Positions 6,360 through 7,926 of a stretch of DNA of 7,926 nt are shown one piece after another. Position 1 is the first letter of the stretch. Every line of letters begins with the position of its first letter. The notes beneath the pieces were generated by a model, which was not told the DNA's origin, made no database searches, and saw only the letters and a list, made by a program, of their open reading frames with translations. This stretch comes from CAYTZA01 sp964442365 (GTDB lineage: Bacteria > Patescibacteriota > Minisyncoccia > Phycocordibacterales > DAORIS01): assembly GCA_964442365.1 (NCBI GenBank), contig CAYTZA010000029.1, positions 1 through 7,926 of the forward strand, written 5' to 3'. The translations under genes and the position numbers were made by a program.

Positions 6360-7103
6360 CTATGCTTCTATTTTAGAAAATAGATACCCTCCAAGACAGA
6401 TAAGAACAAAAGCAGAAGTTGTGAGTACGACAAGATCAAGAGTAAAAGAAAAATATGACACACCAATCAAAGCACCTCTAATACCGTCAACTCCATACGC
6501 CAAAGGGTTAACAGTAACAATACGATGAAACCATCCCGTGAGTTGTCCTACAGGGAAAAGTGCTCCAGACAAAAAATACAAAGGCATAATTACAAAATTC
6601 ACTACAAGAGGAAAACCTTGCATATCTTCTAGAACAGATGCCACAGCAGTTCCAAGAGCTGAAAAAACAATAGCCACAAGAGCCATAAACACCAGAGCCA
6701 AAGGTAAAGATGTTAAAGCTGGACGAAAACCTATAAAAAATGTAATCACAAGCACCAACATACCCTGAACCAAAGCAACAGTAGCTCCTCCAAGTGTTCG
6801 ACCTATCATAATATGTATACGTGATACAGGAGCAACCAGAGTTTCTTTTAGAAAACCAAACTGTTTATCCCAAATAATCTCCATACCAGTAAAAACTGAA
6901 GTGAACAATATCGTCATAGCCACAATACCTGGAGCAAGAAACTGTATATAATCCCCTTGTCCGGCTTTGGCATATACCGGACCAAGACCAAAACCCAAAG
7001 CTACAAGAAATAAAAGTGGCTGAGCAATAGAAGCAAAGATACGCTCTTTTGTTCGTATAAATCTAATCAACTGTCTAATCCAAAGTACGTATATTGCATT
7101 CAT
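6360..7103 (-). CDS. ABC-2 type exporter permease, DrrB-like
   Basis: Membrane subunit of an ABC exporter, paired with the ATPase gene just upstream. From the ATG at 7103 it has 247 residues and about six hydrophobic segments (roughly 26-44, 54-74, 103-126, 132-158, 164-186 and 221-243). The ABC-2 hallmarks are QFGFLKETLVAPVSR after the second segment, the LSGALFPVGQLTGW stretch and VNPLAYGVDGIRGAL (198-212), typical of DrrB/NodJ-like permeases. The frame is open 25 codons further upstream, but that extension overlaps the ATPase gene and is charged and unlike the family, so the ATG 13 bases after the ATPase stop is preferred. GGAGAGGA near the end of the ATPase gene is a possible but distant ribosome-binding site. 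The substrate cannot be told; relatives export drugs, lipids or polysaccharides. Confidence 0.92.
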   Translation of the reverse strand: MNAIYVLWIRQLIRFIRTKERIFASIAQPLLFLVALGFGLGPVYAKAGQGDYIQFLAPGIVAMTILFTSVFTGMEIIWDKQFGFLKETLVAPVSRIHIMIGRTLGGATVALVQGMLVLVITFFIGFRPALTSLPLALVFMALVAIVFSALGTAVASVLEDMQGFPLVVNFVIMPLYFLSGALFPVGQLTGWFHRIVTVNPLAYGVDGIRGALIGVSYFSFTLDLVVLTTSAFVLICLGGYLFSKIEA

Positions 7104-7115
7104 AATTTTGTATAT

Positions 7116-7121
7116 ATTATC
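7116..7121 (-). promoter_or_regulatory. Weak -10-like hexamer before the permease gene
   Basis: GATAAT on the minus strand overlaps the TAA stop of the ATPase gene and ends 12 bases before the permease ATG. As the two genes form an operon, it need not act as a promoter. No -35 was recognised. Confidence 0.15.
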
Positions 7122-7911
7122 CTCTCCAAACTTTACGCGCTGCACGCATACGATCGATCGCTCCTCCCGCTTCTTCACGAATCGTACTACCAGTTAAAGA
7201 CAAGAAAGCTTCTTCTAGAGTATCTTTGCCTGTTTTTTGTTTTAATTGAGCTGAAGTCCCCTCAGCAATAATCTTTCCGTGGTCTATAATACCAATACGA
7301 TGAGCGTATCTATCAGCTTCTTCCATATAGTGCGTCGTAAAAAATACTGTTATTTGTTCTGTTTTATTTAGATTCTGTATATACTGCCAGATCTTATTGC
7401 GTGTCTGTGGATCTAAGCCGAGTGTTGGTTCATCAAGAAAAAATACTTTTGGATGATGTAAAAGTCCCCGTGCAATCTCAAGGCGACGTTTCATGCCCCC
7501 AGAAAAAGTTTTCACAAATAAATCTTTTTTCTCCCAAAGTTCAACAAGTTTTAGCAATTCTTCTATACGCGGCTCATATATTTCTCGTGGAACACTGTAT
7601 AACAAAGCATGAAATTTCATATTTTCATATGCAGAGAGCTCGTTATCAAGACTTTGGTCTTGAAAAACAATACCAAAAGATTTTCTAACACTTAGTGGAT
7701 CTTTTGAGACATCGAAACCGTTAAGCTCCACATATCCTGATGTTTGACGTAAAAGAGTAGTCAATATTTTAATGGTTGTAGTCTTTCCTGCTCCGTTTGG
7801 ACCAAGAAAAGCAACGATCTCACCTTTTGCTACCGAAAAAGATATATCATCTACTGCTGTCACTTTTCCAAATTTCTTAACCAAATTCTGTATTTTGATG
7901 ATATGAGACAT
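7117..7911 (-). CDS. ABC exporter ATP-binding protein, DrrA-like
   Basis: Cytoplasmic ATPase that would drive the ABC-2 permease encoded next to it. The 264 residues have every ABC motif: Walker A GPNGAGKTT (37-45), Q-loop Q84 in FGIVFQDQSLD, signature FSGGMKRR (136-143), Walker B FFLDEPTLGLD (157-167) and H-loop H194. The ending TLEEAFLSLTG (231-241) and the GLDPQTR sequence are typical of DrrA-like exporters linked to daunorubicin resistance and polysaccharide or lipid export. The ATG at 7911 is a normal family start. No Shine-Dalgarno sequence is visible, and a TATAAT box lies only 8 bases upstream. Its 3' end is 13 bases from the permease start. The substrate is unknown. Confidence 0.95.
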   Translation of the reverse strand: MSHIIKIQNLVKKFGKVTAVDDISFSVAKGEIVAFLGPNGAGKTTTIKILTTLLRQTSGYVELNGFDVSKDPLSVRKSFGIVFQDQSLDNELSAYENMKFHALLYSVPREIYEPRIEELLKLVELWEKKDLFVKTFSGGMKRRLEIARGLLHHPKVFFLDEPTLGLDPQTRNKIWQYIQNLNKTEQITVFFTTHYMEEADRYAHRIGIIDHGKIIAEGTSAQLKQKTGKDTLEEAFLSLTGSTIREEAGGAIDRMRAARKVWRG

Positions 7912-7919
7912 AGTTAGGT

Positions 7920-7925
7920 ATTATA
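7920..7925 (-). promoter_or_regulatory. Candidate -10 box before the ABC exporter operon
   Basis: A perfect TATAAT on the minus strand ends 8 bases before the ATG at 7911. If used, transcription would begin at or very near the start codon and the mRNA would be leaderless or nearly so. The -35 region lies beyond the window edge. Confidence 0.45.
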
Positions 7926-7926
7926 C

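Noticed and set aside
6360..7178. Longer permease start at 7178, overlapping the ATPase gene
   Set aside because: The extra 25 residues are charged and unlike ABC-2 permease N-termini. The ATG at 7103 sits right after the ATPase stop and begins a typical N-terminus.
6360..7911. Drug-resistance transporter or bacteriocin immunity system
   Set aside because: DrrA/DrrB resemblance is broad and shared by lipid, polysaccharide and drug exporters. No biosynthetic, precursor peptide or immunity genes are nearby.

Overview
The window is AT-rich and bacterial, uses the standard genetic code, and has every recognisable gene on the minus strand. It holds eight protein genes and two tRNA genes with almost no space between them. 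The packing, the short gene set, the GerMN-domain anchor protein, the variant motifs in CTP synthase and the shortened release factor 2 suggest a streamlined genome of the Patescibacteria (candidate phyla radiation), perhaps Parcubacteria-like. That placement comes from the look of the proteins, not from a search. UGA is not read as an amino acid in any of these frames, so this is not a lineage that recodes UGA to glycine.

In the direction of transcription (from high to low coordinates) the layout is as follows. (1) 7911-6360: a two-gene ABC exporter, with a DrrA-type ATPase followed by an ABC-2 membrane subunit. (2) 6337-5777: a membrane-anchored GerMN-domain protein. (3) 5760-5546: two threonine tRNAs, anticodons GGT and CGT. 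(4) 5544-4180: a membrane-anchored L,D-transpeptidase fused to a D-Ala-D-Ala carboxypeptidase-like (S11) domain that has lost its catalytic motifs. Its start codon lies one base after the tRNA-Thr(CGT) discriminator base. (5) 4160-3291: a short peptide chain release factor 2. (6) 3266-1641: ftsE and ftsX, the division and cell-wall-hydrolysis ABC complex. (7) 1637 to the left edge: pyrG, CTP synthase, nearly complete.

The cell-envelope theme is clear: an exporter, a GerMN protein, a wall cross-linking enzyme with a dead carboxypeptidase domain, and FtsEX, whose known role is to control peptidoglycan hydrolases. The prfB-ftsE-ftsX order is a familiar bacterial neighbourhood. No plus-strand gene, mobile element, CRISPR array, riboswitch or convincing intrinsic terminator was seen, and no gene-free stretch reaches 300 bases (the longest is the 69 bases between the tRNAs). 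I found no wholly new multi-gene system. The most interesting points are the tRNA/start-codon junction, the S11 pseudoenzyme fusion, the shortened RF2 together with absence of UGA stops, and a changed UTP/CTP-pocket motif in CTP synthase.
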